From Cyanoderma ruficeps (lineage: Eukaryota; Chordata; Aves; Passeriformes; Timaliidae): DNA of 64,000 bases. Below, one piece after another: positions 11,793 through 24,559 of the stretch (positions within the stretch are counted from its first letter, which is position 1; every line of letters begins with the position of its first letter). The notes beneath the pieces are model-generated. The model was not told the origin of the DNA and made no database searches. It was given only the letters and a program-made list of their open reading frames with translations. A program made the translations under genes and the position numbers. The stretch spans positions 36,021,978 to 36,085,977 of the forward strand of contig VZDJ01007747.1 of NCBI GenBank assembly GCA_008694505.1, written 5' to 3'.

Positions 11793-13057
11793 ACCATTGA
11801 AAACACTCCATGGATGGTATTTTTGAGCTCTGTCAAAGCCAGAGCACTTCCTTCTCTGAACTTTTCAATGTGTCATTTAAAATAGACATTAATATTTGAA
11901 GAGACACAAAACTTCATAACATTAATAACAGCTTCATAATGTTAAAGAGAAATATATAACCTAATTGGGGAATGAATGTAGACATTTTGGCTGCTCTTCA
12001 GACAGGAGATTTATTAGAAACACTGTAGTGTTCTGATTTTCCCTTGGTTTACAGTAAGGTTTTCCATTTGCCTCTCTCTCTTGAAATTGAATCTTTTTAG
12101 GTACCATTTTTTTTTAGTGAACATTGTGGAGGAAAAGGAAAAAGAGCCCAATCCAAACCAGAATATGGATGATTCATAGTAAGAACTACTGAGGCTGTAA
12201 AAAACCCTGGTAGGGATTCTGACGAGCTGGCATATCTCCTTCCACATCGATAAATTTGTCACTGGTGAAACTGTTTATTCCTTTGCAGTTGTATGATTTA
12301 TGCTGGACCTTTTGTACTGCTTATGTGGACCTATAGCTCATCCTCAAACAGTAGAAGATGAACTCTGACTAATAGATCCCAGTGACTGTGCTACAATTTA
12401 TGCAGGATCAGTGTTTTAAAAGGGTAGTGTGCATGATTTAAGTAGGATTTGAGTATATAGCCATGGTTTGTCCTTTGCTGTCAGCAAAGCCATCCTAAGT
12501 TCATTTCTTCAAAGAAGCTCCAGGCCAAATGTCAGGAAAAATTAAATCAAGCAGTGATGTAGCCCCATAGGGAAAATGTATTTCAATTGTGAGGTATTCA
12601 TGGGTATAATATGTCATCCTGTAGTCTGTGACTGTTGGGTGCACTTACAGGCAATGTGGCTTAGTAATTGCTACTTGTTAAGAAATTTGGGTATGATAAA
12701 AAACGACCTGCCAGGGAGAGAGACAGTTTTGTTAATTTTATTTATGAGACTTTCATCAAAATTGGAATGATGTGTGTATGTACCAGAAAATCCTCTTTGA
12801 AACAGCATCTTTTATTAAAGAACATAGTTTTTGTCTTCAGCAAGGAGATACCATAATCTTTTAGAGCTTTGATTCCTGCAGTCTGAGAAACAATTTGGAC
12901 ACAAGCTCCTTATTTTGCTCAACCAACGTTCTGATACACAATTTGCCCTTCCTGAGGGCAAGTGTAAGCAAATTTTCCATCTTCACACAGATGTGGGACA
13001 AAGCTTGGCTTTTTGGATCAGCCTGAATCCAAGCCTGGAAAGAATTAATTCTATCTT

Positions 13058-13117
13058 CTGTAGTTTTGTTTTTGTAGAAAGTTTCTTCTTTTCCCTGTAG
13101 TTTTGCTTTTGTAGAAA
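13058..13117. repeat. Direct duplication, 23 bp, 37-bp period
   Basis: The two copies are 13058-13080 and 13095-13117. They differ at one base (T versus C in the CTGTAGTTTTG[T/C]TTTTG core). A local duplication by slippage or repair is the simplest origin. Confidence 0.75.
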
Positions 13118-16100
13118 TTTTAATTTTTTTCCTGGCATATTCTAAATAAACCAAGCCAGAACCTACAGTTCAGATTATTCTTTATGTGGATACCTGACCC
13201 AGGAGCAAGATTGAGGAGATCATAGTTGGAGGCCTGGTGAGCTGAGATGGAGCCCCAAGCTGCCTGTCCATGAGACACTTCCCCGCCCATGCAGTTGTAT
13301 TAGCTTATTCCCAGCTTTTCTTGGATCATAGGGGATTGCAGTGGTTTTCTACCTCATCTTTAATTGCAGATAGGTAACTCTATGGTATCAGTAACCATAA
13401 GCACTCATGTGTAGCACTGAAGCATCCATGCCATTCTTAGCCCTGTTATTTGATTTCTGTGAAGCATTGCATGTGGAGCACCAATATAATTTAGGATCTT
13501 TTCAGATGGAAATGGGTGTTTAAATCAGAAGAAGCTGGTGCACATTTGATAGCAGCATCCTTCCAGAATGGCAAGTTTTATCACATTCTAGATCCTTACA
13601 GAACAATAGACCTGATCTCTCAGCTGGACAAAATCATGTATTGCTTTGGGCTTTAGCAACTCTCTGACATTAATGATCTAACCCAGTATTGTTCCTATAT
13701 CTGAGGAAAAGGGTGATGAAGCCATACTTCACAGATTTGTTTTAAGGACGTGAGAAGTGGAAGAGGACAGATTCTGCTTCAGCTTGTGTCACCCTAAGTC
13801 CAGAAGAGGTGAATTAAAAAGCCAAAATCATTTTAGTCAGAGCACTTGTGTTATTCCACAGTAACACTTTCCTAGCCAGCAACCTAAAACCAGTGAGAGA
13901 AAACGAATGAATCACAAGAATTTCTGAATACTTTCATTGTGCTCTAACACAATGCATGAGATGTTCCGGGTAAGGAAATAGGTTGCACAGAATTTTGAAT
14001 AGGAAAAAACCCTCATGTACTTAACCCTTCAGAGTCTGCTGCAGGCAGGAAAATTAAGGATGGGATGTCATCAGACAGTTTCATCTGGCCCTTGCATTTC
14101 TGGCAAGCCAGTCCTTTTGGGGAACATTTTATTATTCATGGCCTATTTGAAAAATTAGGTCTTTTCAGATCAGATTTGGCTTTATTGCTTTTTTTGGTGT
14201 GGATTTGTTGAATTAAAAAACCCATCCAAAGGAAGACAAAGTTTTTGTTGCATTCTTTAGTATTCATTCTTCTGTGTCTTTAAAGAATCATGAATTGCTT
14301 GAGTTCTTTTAGAACTAAAGTATTTCAGGATACAGTTAACCAGTGCCTCTTCACTGGAAAGGAACTTGGTTCACAGATCAAAGACCATCTTTTCAAAAAT
14401 AGCAAGCAAAAGATTTTAATCAAGCTGCCCATATGACCATAAAGAGATGATGTCTTTTCCTGAGGAGTCAAGGCTGATGGTGAATTCATTGACTCTTTTC
14501 AAAGTGCATTTCATTACAGTGGCTTTCCTTTGTTGTACTGCTGGAATTTGTTGTATTGCTTGGATTTAGGACTTTTTCCCAGGTCGTTTCAGTGTCCAGC
14601 CTCAGTGATGCTGTGCCACCCACAGACATCTGTTTTAACTGTTTAGATTTCTAATAAAGGTGTTACATAAACCATAGATTACTAACAAGATGGAAGCATG
14701 TTTGTTGATTAATTTGTTATATAAATACTTTTCTAAACATTGGTACTCTCTGTTTAAACCAATATCCAATGTTCACAGCTCTTGGGTTGAGTAAGCGTTC
14801 ATTCCCATCTTTTCTTCCCCAGGGTTTCCTTTGTTTCGTTTCATAGCAGTTTTTCTGCCTTTGATATTGCTGTGTACAGTATTTTTCTCCTTTTTTCTGT
14901 CTCCATTCCAATTATTTACCCCTTCCTTCACTGGAACCAATATTACTAATTTTTTTCTAGATAATTGATTTTCTCAACTTTTTCCCTAGTCCCTCTTTTA
15001 ATTTTTTTTTAGTATGTTCTCTCTGGTTTTCTTTATGGAGAAGTTCTTGCCTCCATCTTAATTATATTTTAGGCAGATAGTTAAAGTATATTTCCCCCTT
15101 CTACCTTGATTATACTGGACATGAGATTGTGCTCATAGTAGCTGATACCTCTTGTGCAGTTGATCAGCAGCACATGCAGGTATTTCCTTCCTTTTTAGAG
15201 ACTCATTCATTGCCTGCTGACGCTGACTGAGGCTTCTGAGAGATGGAAGCTCCCACTGAAGTTATGAGAGAAGGTCTGTTAAGAGACAAAGAAAGAGTAT
15301 TCTCTAATTGATAAATGAAGCAATCTCTGCTGAAGGAGATGGAAGACGGTACAGTTGTTAGCAATTGTGATTCCTGACTGTTCTCCTTTGACAAAGCAAT
15401 TTATGTAGATGTTAGCAAAAGATGTTCCAGTGACGACAGCCCAGAGCCCAGAGCCCGCCTGTGCTGCAGATGGCAGTGCTGGGACTGAACCAACTGCTCT
15501 CGGATCAGGGACACTGAGCTGTCCAGACCTGCAGCTTTCTATTTCTTTGCGTTTAACCTTTGAAAAGTGTGGTTAAATTTTTCAGACTCATTGATGTAGT
15601 TTGGTGCATAATGATAGATGTGCTTTTTTACAGAAGCCATTTGTAGCACAATGGTTATGTTACACTGTTATTTCTAAAGACTTCGGGGATTCTTTTCGGG
15701 CCATATGACTCACAACTTTGAAGTCACTGAGCAAAGGGTCAAGCCCTTCCTCACTCAATAGATGCTTTCAGCTCCAAGTGCTACTAGTAGATTCAGGGCT
15801 AAAACTCTTGTTATTGAAACAGCTGTAGCTTCAAAATGTCGTGAAGCTGCACTAACGCTTCATTTCCTGCAGTGAATCATTTTACTCATGAAAATATAAA
15901 ACCCAGGGACATTTAGGAAAAAAAAAAGAAATAGAAAGAAATAAACCTTCTGTACTCTGAAATGGATCTTTTTTCCCCCCCATTGGATAAGTTTGTCCTA
16001 TGACAGCAGTAAAATGCAATGATATGGAATAATTATATGCTCCTAAGCTTTTCCAATTGATCTACTGTTGTGAAAATATATTCAGTAAATTCACCTAAGT

Positions 16101-17810
16101 GACTTTGGACAGCAAAACACAAGGACATTATGAATAAAAGAAACACTAATTTGGCTGATACAATGGAGTATTGTGACCACAGGAACATCACTGTCAACCT
16201 CTATTCTATATTAGAGTAGGTTTGTTGTTCAGAAAAATTGGTGTGTAGTTCAGAAGGTGACCTCAGTGATTACTTGTGGACTTTCATATTCATTTCCTCC
16301 CTCTACTTTCTGTTCTTAAAATTTTATTTTGATTGGAAAACCAAGCTCACTTATTCCTGTTACTGATAGCAGGAAAGTGATTTAATTAATTAATCTGTTA
16401 ATTAATTTAATAAATCATTTATTTATGCTTTTGGCAATTTTTCTGGGTGAGGAAACAGGAAAAATAAAGCCTAGATTTCTTCTCCTGATTGGCATTCTGA
16501 TACTGCTCATATTTAAAGTATAATTTAGTTTTAAAAATACTCAGACTTTAGGGAGGAGATGAAAAGAAGAATGTCCCATTATTAGTGATTTACATCTATC
16601 AGTAACTGCATTTTGAAGCAGCACTGTATTATCACTGTGAACAATGAAAACAGAAAAATGCAATGTCATAGATACAAAGTATACTTATTACTATTCCCCT
16701 GTTTTCCTGGAAGTATTCATCTTCTGCATTTGTCAGCCGTACTTTAAAATATGAGGTAAAAATTGCTTAAATGTTTGTCAAATGGGGATGTAGGAGTTAG
16801 GAAATGCTGTAATGAGAAGTTATTTCAACACATGAGATTATATATATGCTTTGTAATATACACAGTTTGATATTATTAAGACATTACTGCAGAATTAACA
16901 GATTTCAAAGGACACTATGGAACAGCCAATGAATATGATATATTGCAAATAAGGTCATCTTGTTATACAGCTAGAAGTAATAAATTCATAGTGCTCATGA
17001 TTGTTTTTCTGTATACATTTATCCTTCAGTGGCATTTGAATGTTTTTCTTTGTGTCTTAAAAAGGAGAAGAACTTACATTAGAAACATTAGAGGCAATGA
17101 AAACAGAAGGGAAATTAGGAAAAGAAAGGAGGTGAAGTCCATTTCAGAGGCTGGGTAGTAGAGGAGAATATGCCTTCAAAAATATATGTTTATATATTTT
17201 AATTTCAAGATTATAATTTTAACAAGAGACTGTAACTTGCCCAGATACAGAGCTGCATTAACAAAGAGAAAAGCAACCTTTTCATGCTTCAAGTTTTTGT
17301 ACTATTAAAAGTTTGAAGATTTCAAGAGAAAGTTTTAAATTTTGTGGGTTTATAATTAAGTGTTTGAATTTTAAATGCCATTTTCATCTGTCTGCCTCCT
17401 ACTTTGTGATTTGACTACAAGAAATGACAGGATCTGGGAAAAGAAGGAAAAAACCCAACTACAGAAAAAAATGAGACCATAAGTTTTGTCAAAGTAAGTA
17501 ACAAAATCTCTCAACCTCTCTTCCAAAATGTTGGGATTTTTCCCGTTTTTAATATGGAGAAGTCAATTTTTGTTTACAAACACCACCTTTGAAAAAGAAA
17601 AACCTGACTAGTTCTATTTGTTAAATTATTATAGTAGAAGTGAGCACTTAGGAGGTTTTTGAATGGTGTGACAACTATAATTACCCACACAGGGAATAAT
17701 TTTTGAGAGTAGAGGGATCTTCAGTTCTGTTGTCAAAGACATGGCAAGAGCATTTGGCTGGAAACCAAAGCATGACAAATCCAAACAGAAAGTAAAAGTA
17801 CAGGTTTTAA

Positions 17811-17832
17811 CGCGTGTATGTGTGTGTGTGTT
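17811..17832. repeat. Short TG dinucleotide microsatellite
   Basis: A CGCG start is followed by a mostly alternating GT/TG run of about 20 bases with one TATG interruption. It is likely to vary in length. Confidence 0.8.
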
Positions 17833-18440
17833 ATCTGTATGAACTTCTGCAGAGCTGGTATTTGGAGTAGCTGAAGAAGTGGGGAGATGGGAGAAGTTTA
17901 CTTTTTCTTGGCTCTGTATCACTTTGAATGCAGTGACAAGAACCCGGGTATTGTTACAGATTGGTGGACTAGGATATGTTGTTCCCATTCACTAAATAAT
18001 ACAGATCATGGCTATCCAGAGGATAAGGCAAAGTAATTTTAGGTTTGCAGTGTAAAGCAGGGAGATTGAGACAACAATATTTGACCAAGACAGGGGCCTG
18101 TTTTGTCCTGTGGTCAGCTGCAGTTGGCTCCAGCTCCTGGTTTGCCCAAATTTGTGCCTGGGTGATGGAGCAGACGGGGCAACATGCTGTCTGCTGGGTT
18201 CCAAGTCTTTCCAAGGACAGGGGAAGGGCTGTTGGGTAGAGCTGAGGCTGTGACTCTGTGCCTGCTCAAGACTTGCTCTTGGGAGGAGACGGGAGACTGT
18301 TCAGTGAAGTTTTTGCAATCCCAGCGGATGAGCAGAAAGTAGCATCAGGTTCACTTGCATGCTGCAAAAGAAATCCTGTGTTGAATCGTGATAGATCAGA
18401 GGATTTGTGCAGGATTAGTCAGCATAGTACTGGGCCATTA

Positions 18441-18550
18441 GGAGTTAAATTGTTTTCCCAGAGTCTCAGAAAGGAGTGGAATTGGAGCCAGGACTTGAAG
18501 CCAGGATTTGAAGCCAGGTCCTGTGGATGGACAATGAAGCTTGGCTCTTT
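18441..18550 (-). mobile_element. MIR-like SINE relic with internal triplication
   Basis: The plus strand reads 'GAGTTAAATTGTTTTCCCAG', then 'GGAATTGGAGCCAGGACTTG', then 'CAGGTCCTG'. This follows the reverse complement of the MIR 5' and core region (GTTAAGTGACTTGCCCA, then GGGA, then AACCCAGGTC). The segment that should occur once, near AGCCAGGA, is present three times in tandem at about 18484-18520. The relic therefore appears to have expanded locally after insertion. It overlaps a 123-codon plus-strand open frame (18258-18629), which I regard as chance. Confidence 0.5.
18484..18520. repeat. 13-bp unit repeated three times
   Basis: GGAGCCAGGACTT, GAAGCCAGGATTT and GAAGCCAGGTCC follow head to tail, with two to three differences between copies. 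The array sits inside the MIR-like relic. Confidence 0.75.
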
Positions 18551-18554
18551 TCTT

Positions 18555-21500
18555 TTGTTGGGTGCAGAGCAGCTGGGTGGAAACATTTGTAATATATGCA
18601 TTCAGAATATCTGCACAATCAAACGGTAGCATTGATACTTCAGCAGTTGCATTTAAGACCTCTGTGGACTAAGAAAGTCAGATTTTAGTAGATTTTATAT
18701 TTTCTAAATTGATATTGTAATCATGTTTTCACTATTTAATTTTTTCTTCCTGAAATTCCAACATTTGTTATACTGCCTCCATCTGTCTCTGTCCAGATTT
18801 GAATGGTTCGTGAGGTAAATTTAATATCTCTGTTGCATCATTAGATTCAACAGCTTCTTAGAATTTCCATCCTGAGCTGTGTTACGGAGATCTTTGTAAC
18901 TCATCCATGTACTAGTGAAATTTGGCCTTAAATGGCTAAGATGTGAGTGGTTTTTCCCCCCTGTTGCTTATGGGTAATTAAAATAAACTGGTATGGAGAG
19001 TATCTTTAAGTTTGAGGAAGACCTAATGTTTAGACAGGGAATTGCTTAGGAGGTTGATTTTTTGCTGCTTACACTTAGGTAACACCCGCCTCATTAGTAC
19101 AGATTGCAATTATTGTTAATTAGTCCAAGCAAAACAAACCAAGGAGATTGCCTAATTCTTTTCTAAATCTCACCTTTTTTAAACTGGTGTTCCAGCTTCT
19201 ATTATAGAATTACTGTAGATTTACACTTAATGAGTACCATGACATCCTGAATAATGCTCTCCGAGTCAAATGTGTTTCTTGTTTGGTAAAACTTGAACTC
19301 TCTGATTTTCAGTTGCACTGAGCATTATCTCAGGTTAAACAAAGGTATAGCTCATTGTCCCCGTGTACTTCAGGCACCTCTGTTTTACTCCAGGTATTTA
19401 GTGGTGTAAGCACTCTGTGCCCAGAGGGTGCAGATTTACACAGCTGTGTGCCCTCTTCGGTGCAATTCATTCAAGCTCTTTGCTGCACTGGTACAGAGAG
19501 AGGTAAAGTGTTGACCCCAGACTTGTGGCAGCATGATGTCTGAACTCTGGTTGGCACTTTACTCAAGATATACTCACTTGGAATAATTTCCAACTTTTGC
19601 TATGATTGACCTTATTTGTTTCATCTCATTTGTCTTTTGAAATCCAGGTATGCACAGTGTGTACCTTAAGGACATTAAATCAGCTTTTGAAGTCACAGCT
19701 TAGCAATCCTGCCCGGTGTGTTCCATGTGTTCCTTGGCATTATTAGCCCTGTGCTCTTAACCGAGCTAGTTCACCAGGAATGAGTAGAACAGAGGTCAAG
19801 GATACGGAGACAAACAAACAAGTATGGTAATTTAAAATGTTTTGAAATAAATTTCATCCTGCATTAGGTATAGCTGGGAGAGAACTGTGGTGTGCTGAGA
19901 TGGGCAGAACCTGGACACATTGATGCAGACTGCACAGTATCTTATAATATGCCCGACATCCAAGAGGCAATGAAGAACCATTAGAAATTAAAATCAGAAG
20001 TTAGAAATATAATTAAAATTCTTTATGTGCTTCCATTCACAATATAGAAGGAAGACACCTAAAGGGAAATCTACTTTATTTTACCAGAAATATTTTAAAT
20101 GACAGTAGCAGTAATAAGGAATAAACCCCAAACATTTGTTGTGCTAAAGAAGGAGCCAGTCTGTGGCATTTGTGCCATTCTGCTGCAGCCAGTGTCTCTG
20201 TTTCATCACTCTGGAGGGTCCTGCAGGTTCAGGAGGTCGATTGTCAGCAGTCACATTCTGAAACTGCATTTCTTCAGTTGCTTTGTGCTGCGTGATGTTT
20301 GCTTACAAAAGAAATCTGCCCCATTCAATGTTGGGTGAAATGCTGACTCATTTGAAATCACCAGAGCCAGCATTCCACGCCAGGTCTTTCCAGTGCTCAC
20401 GCTTTCTTCTGCTCTGGGAAGGATTAGGGATACTTCCAAGCCTCTGTACAGGAGCTGAAGATGAGCCCTCCCTTTTCATTCCAATTCCATGGGATGGTTA
20501 TTCAGGAATAGTCCTGATATTTTCAGAAATATTTAGTGTATATGCTTTTGATCTTATGCAAGCATAAATAACTCATTTTTTTGTTTTTTCACTTGTCAGG
20601 CAGTTGCGTGCACGTACTGTAATCTAAATACTCAGAGAAGTAGGAAGTCTCCAAAATGATCTTGGATTTTCAAGAATTTTAAGCTTTGCAAATAAAGTAA
20701 CTTTTGGCAGATGTCTAGTATGAAAGGTATGAGTAGAAAATAACAATCATTATGTATCTCCTGTCATTGTTTCTATGTTTGTTCAGAGCTTGGCAGTAAG
20801 TAATGTTCTGGTTTGTGGTTTTGAGAGTATATTTTGGTTATGGTACAGGCAAGAGTTGCAAAAGCACACTTGTTTGTTTCAAGTTTCAGAGGAGAGGGTA
20901 GGAAAGGATTCTTGTTGAAAAATGAGATTAAAAAGGTGTATAGGCTGGGACCACAAACCCAGTCCTCTTGTTTAGACTGGTCCAGCCATTGCCTTGTGTG
21001 ACTCGTAAGCACATGCACATCTGTTGGATCCATGCCATTGTGCTTGTGTACAAAACTGGAGAAGGAAAAGGGCTGCTGCCTTTGGTGGTGGTCTTCCAGA
21101 TTTGCTCAAGTATTGGTAAGTTGGTTTGCCAGGATCCTTTTATTGAACTCACTGAATTAACGTGCAGAATACAATGGGCTACATAGTTGCTTTGTGCTTC
21201 ACTTGGTTTGTTTTATGAGGGAATAAAAACTGGGGACTGAATCAAAACGACCAAACCTCTGAAGAGGTATTCAGTATCTTCAGTTAAAATCAGTGGTTTT
21301 GTAGTGCAGGCCTGTTTTATGCTGCATATTTTTTCAGTCAAATGAGTGGCATCTTTGCACAATAATTAACAGGTAGAGCTGTGTGAAAGAAAATGCTTCC
21401 TTAAAGCATAAAGCAGAGAAGGAGAAAGCTGAACTGGTGGTGATGTATCAGTTCAGCTGCGTTCTCTCCCTACAGGCTAAGAAATGTTATTATGTGACCT

Positions 21501-24500
21501 CCTGATGAGAGCAGTTATCATTAAAATAGTTAAATTCAGTATGGCTCAAATCGATATAGAGATTTTATGCAGTAGTCACAGAGGGTCTTTGCTGCTGCTA
21601 AGTGTCTATGATTAAATAGCTTTATATTTTAGATGACAACAAATCCAACAGTTCGGGCCAAAACAAAACATGACATAGAAATACAAAAACTATGGATATG
21701 ATGTATTAAAAGCGACCAACATCTTATATTTAGGTAAGTCAAATCCAGTTTGTGTGTGTGTGAAGAGACTGGTGCCAAAAACCCAAAGCTGCACAAGCTT
21801 TTCGTAGTTCCTTACTTGAATTCCCTGTTTATCTTGAAAGCTGACATACTTTTGTCATTGATATCTCTGTATTACCAAAATATTTTAGATAACAAGTTCT
21901 AACTCAATTTGTGGAACTTGACTGTATTTCTTGGTTTTGCCACTTTTGTGTGAAGCTTAAACTGCAGAGAGATCAAAAATAAATGAACTGTCCCTTAATA
22001 TTAACCCTGCATATGGATGTTACTGGGGAGTCCAGTGACAGCTGTGGCTCTGGGGACTTTTGGTGGAATAGGAAATTGAAACCAAGAGATTCTGTAATTT
22101 GGTTTAGCCTAAGGCAGCAAGCAGTAATATTTCTGAGGTCTGCTGGAATGCTGCAGGAAATTGAAACTGGGCTCAGTGCAGCATCGAAGGTGATGGGTGT
22201 CATTGTCCAAAACTTTCTTACACTTTCAGTAGAGGTTTGAAAGAACTCAGAGTCTTGGTAAAAGACATGCCAATGGGGCAGTGATGGGAAGATGCTGCTT
22301 TCTTTCTATGCACTTTTAATTTGTCCTATTTGTTGGTATCGCTATTTTGATATGGTGGAGCAACTCTTTCAGCTTTATTGAGCTTTTCCCAGGCATCTTA
22401 TTTCTAAATGTATGCTTTCTGTCTGTGACAAGTGCCACAAGTTAGCAGCCTAAAGGAAGAGGTAGCAGGAGGTGGAGGAGTTAGGTAGAGAAAATACAAG
22501 AACTTGACTTCAGTACAGAAAGAAGAACCAATAATATCTTGATCATTGCATTTTTGTAACTGATTTGACACAGGTCATTGGTGACTGGAGCCTACTAAAG
22601 CAATGTGGTCACTTCACAGAGACAATCAATATATAAATGCAAGACTGATAAGAGAGGCATGGTTTCCTTGACTACTTGGCTGTTTCTTGACAAGTGCCAT
22701 ATGTAGTGGTCTGCCAGTGCCCTCCTTGCCATTTTTTCAGTGTGCCTGTATGGATGAGATACTGATACTGAGAGGTGGCAACAAACTGTTTCATTCTCCT
22801 CCTTACACACTTCTTTTTCTCTTTCTTTCTCATCTATTTTTCTTTTATTAATTCTCCTTTCACTGTTATATGACATCAAGGAATGGCATTTACATTGAAG
22901 GTTTTTGGGAATTTGGTTAAAAAGGTAGGGAGTTTGACGTGGGGAATGTGCAGACAGAAGATGTGTGTGTGGCAGATGTTTCTTCTTCTGCCGGTGAGCT
23001 TGGCTCTTGAGCTTTTGTATATATCAGAAATATAAACCCGGATCTGACTTGGCAAAGAGCCCCTAGCTCTTGAGCAGCTGACTTAAAATCTCAGGACAGA
23101 AATCTTCTTGGTTTCCTATCAGCTACAGCTTTGAAATGTAAACTAGTTCGTATTGATTTTGTGTATTTGTGTGAATGTGTTCATACCTACATACTTCCTT
23201 CCATCTCCCTGCCCTCCCCTAAGTATTTTAGAATTCTCTTTTCTGTAATTTTCCTTTCCTTCCATTTTGTCCAAGACCTTTCTGCCACTTGAATACGTAC
23301 CGGATGCTGTGGAATAAAAATCTGTGTAGAGGTAACACCTTAAACTGGCAGTCAGCCCTTTGCCAGCTGTGTGGGCAGACACAGAGACCATTTGAAGGCA
23401 TTCTAGTTTGAAGAGAAAGCCAGTTTCAGAGGAAAGATAATGTTTGAGAAATAAAACTCAACTTTCAAGAACTGGGGCACAGGTTGGATGCCATTTGGAT
23501 TTTTCTTCATCTTACCCTTTCTAAAATTTTCCAGTTTCAGGTCAAAACCATGCTTCTTGCAGAAATCCAGCAACTTCAAAGTCATTCTGCTGACAAAAGT
23601 TTCACAGCTTGGGCTGCAGTTGCTGATATGATGGAAACTGCTGTGGGCTTTGAGACCTCATGTGGTATTCTAGCCAAAATTCTCTTGTTCATTAAAAATT
23701 GAAGTCAAGAGCTAAAAGCAAACCATAGGAAAGAATACATAATGTTTTTAAAAGACTACAGTTTTAAAATTAGTGTATTTTATTCTGTTTTCTCAATGTT
23801 AAAAGATGCCATGCAGCATTCAGAATAACCTATTTTACTATTTCTGTAATTAGGTTTTTTATACTGGTGGCATCTATCTGTTCCACCATCAGTTGGTACT
23901 TTGCCTGTTACAGAAATGAACTAAGAAACCATTGTGATTGAAAGGCTTTGCAGTCTAAATGTACAAGTGTTAGCAGTAGACAAAGGAAACATTAGTATCT
24001 TCTTGTGTAAATGGGGTATATGCACAGGGAAATTCAGTAATCTGGGTTTACATAATCTGCATCTGCCCAAGACATGGTTCCCTATGTGGAACAGAGCCCA
24101 CATTTTGCAAAATCTTTGAAGATGTGAATGTGTTTTGTATGACTGGGTGTGCCATTGAGCAGGCCGGGATTATTTAGGAATCACATAGAAGGTGGCCTCC
24201 CCAGTGGAAGTCTCCCCACAATGTAATTTAACTGTTGGTTTTCTAAGCCCCATTTCACTGAAAGAGAACTGATAGAGAAGTGAAGCAGGTTTTCTGTGGC
24301 ATTCCCAAGCCAGATATCCCAGGGAGGGGTTATAAGGCTAATGTAGGATTTTCCTTGCTTTCACAGTTGTTCACCTGCTCAACTTTCACCACTGAAATAT
24401 GAGCAGAATCACAGTCTTCATTACTAAATGCCACTGATTAGTTAAAATGCAGGTATGTGAAAGAGTGCTACTATATGCTTATATGTGATCAAAGGAACTA

Positions 24501-24520
24501 GAAAATTTCACCACTATGCT
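18555..24520. other. Non-coding unique sequence
   Basis: No gene is recognised. A TAAT-motif-rich patch lies at about 19085-19135 and a strongly pyrimidine-rich tract at about 22795-22862. Scattered open frames below 100 codons have no recognisable domains. Confidence 0.55.
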
Positions 24521-24525
24521 GTATT

Positions 24526-24554
24526 AAAAAAAAANGAAAAAAAAAAGAAAAGAG
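24526..24554. repeat. Poly-A tract with an unresolved base
   Basis: A-rich run containing an N at 24535 and single G interruptions. The N inside a homopolymer suggests a consensus or gap-filling problem, so true length is uncertain. No polyadenylation signal lies in the correct place just upstream. Confidence 0.75.
24535..24535. other. Unresolved base (N) in poly-A
   Basis: Single N inside an A run. Probably an assembly or polishing uncertainty. Confidence 0.9.
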
Positions 24555-24559
24555 GTCAT

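Larger units (their letters stand above)
11800..18440. other. Non-coding unique sequence
   Basis: No gene is recognised. The stretch contains a 23-bp direct duplication at 13058-13117, an imperfect tandem at about 14531-14568, T/C-rich DNA at about 14800-15020, a TAAT-rich patch at about 16380-16430 and a short TG run at 17811-17832. Open frames up to 119 codons (minus strand, 17629-17988, partly running through the TG run) show no known domains. Confidence 0.55.

Noticed and set aside
22795..22862. Pyrimidine tract as a splice acceptor tract
   Set aside because: Far longer than normal and no convincing AG-exon follows.
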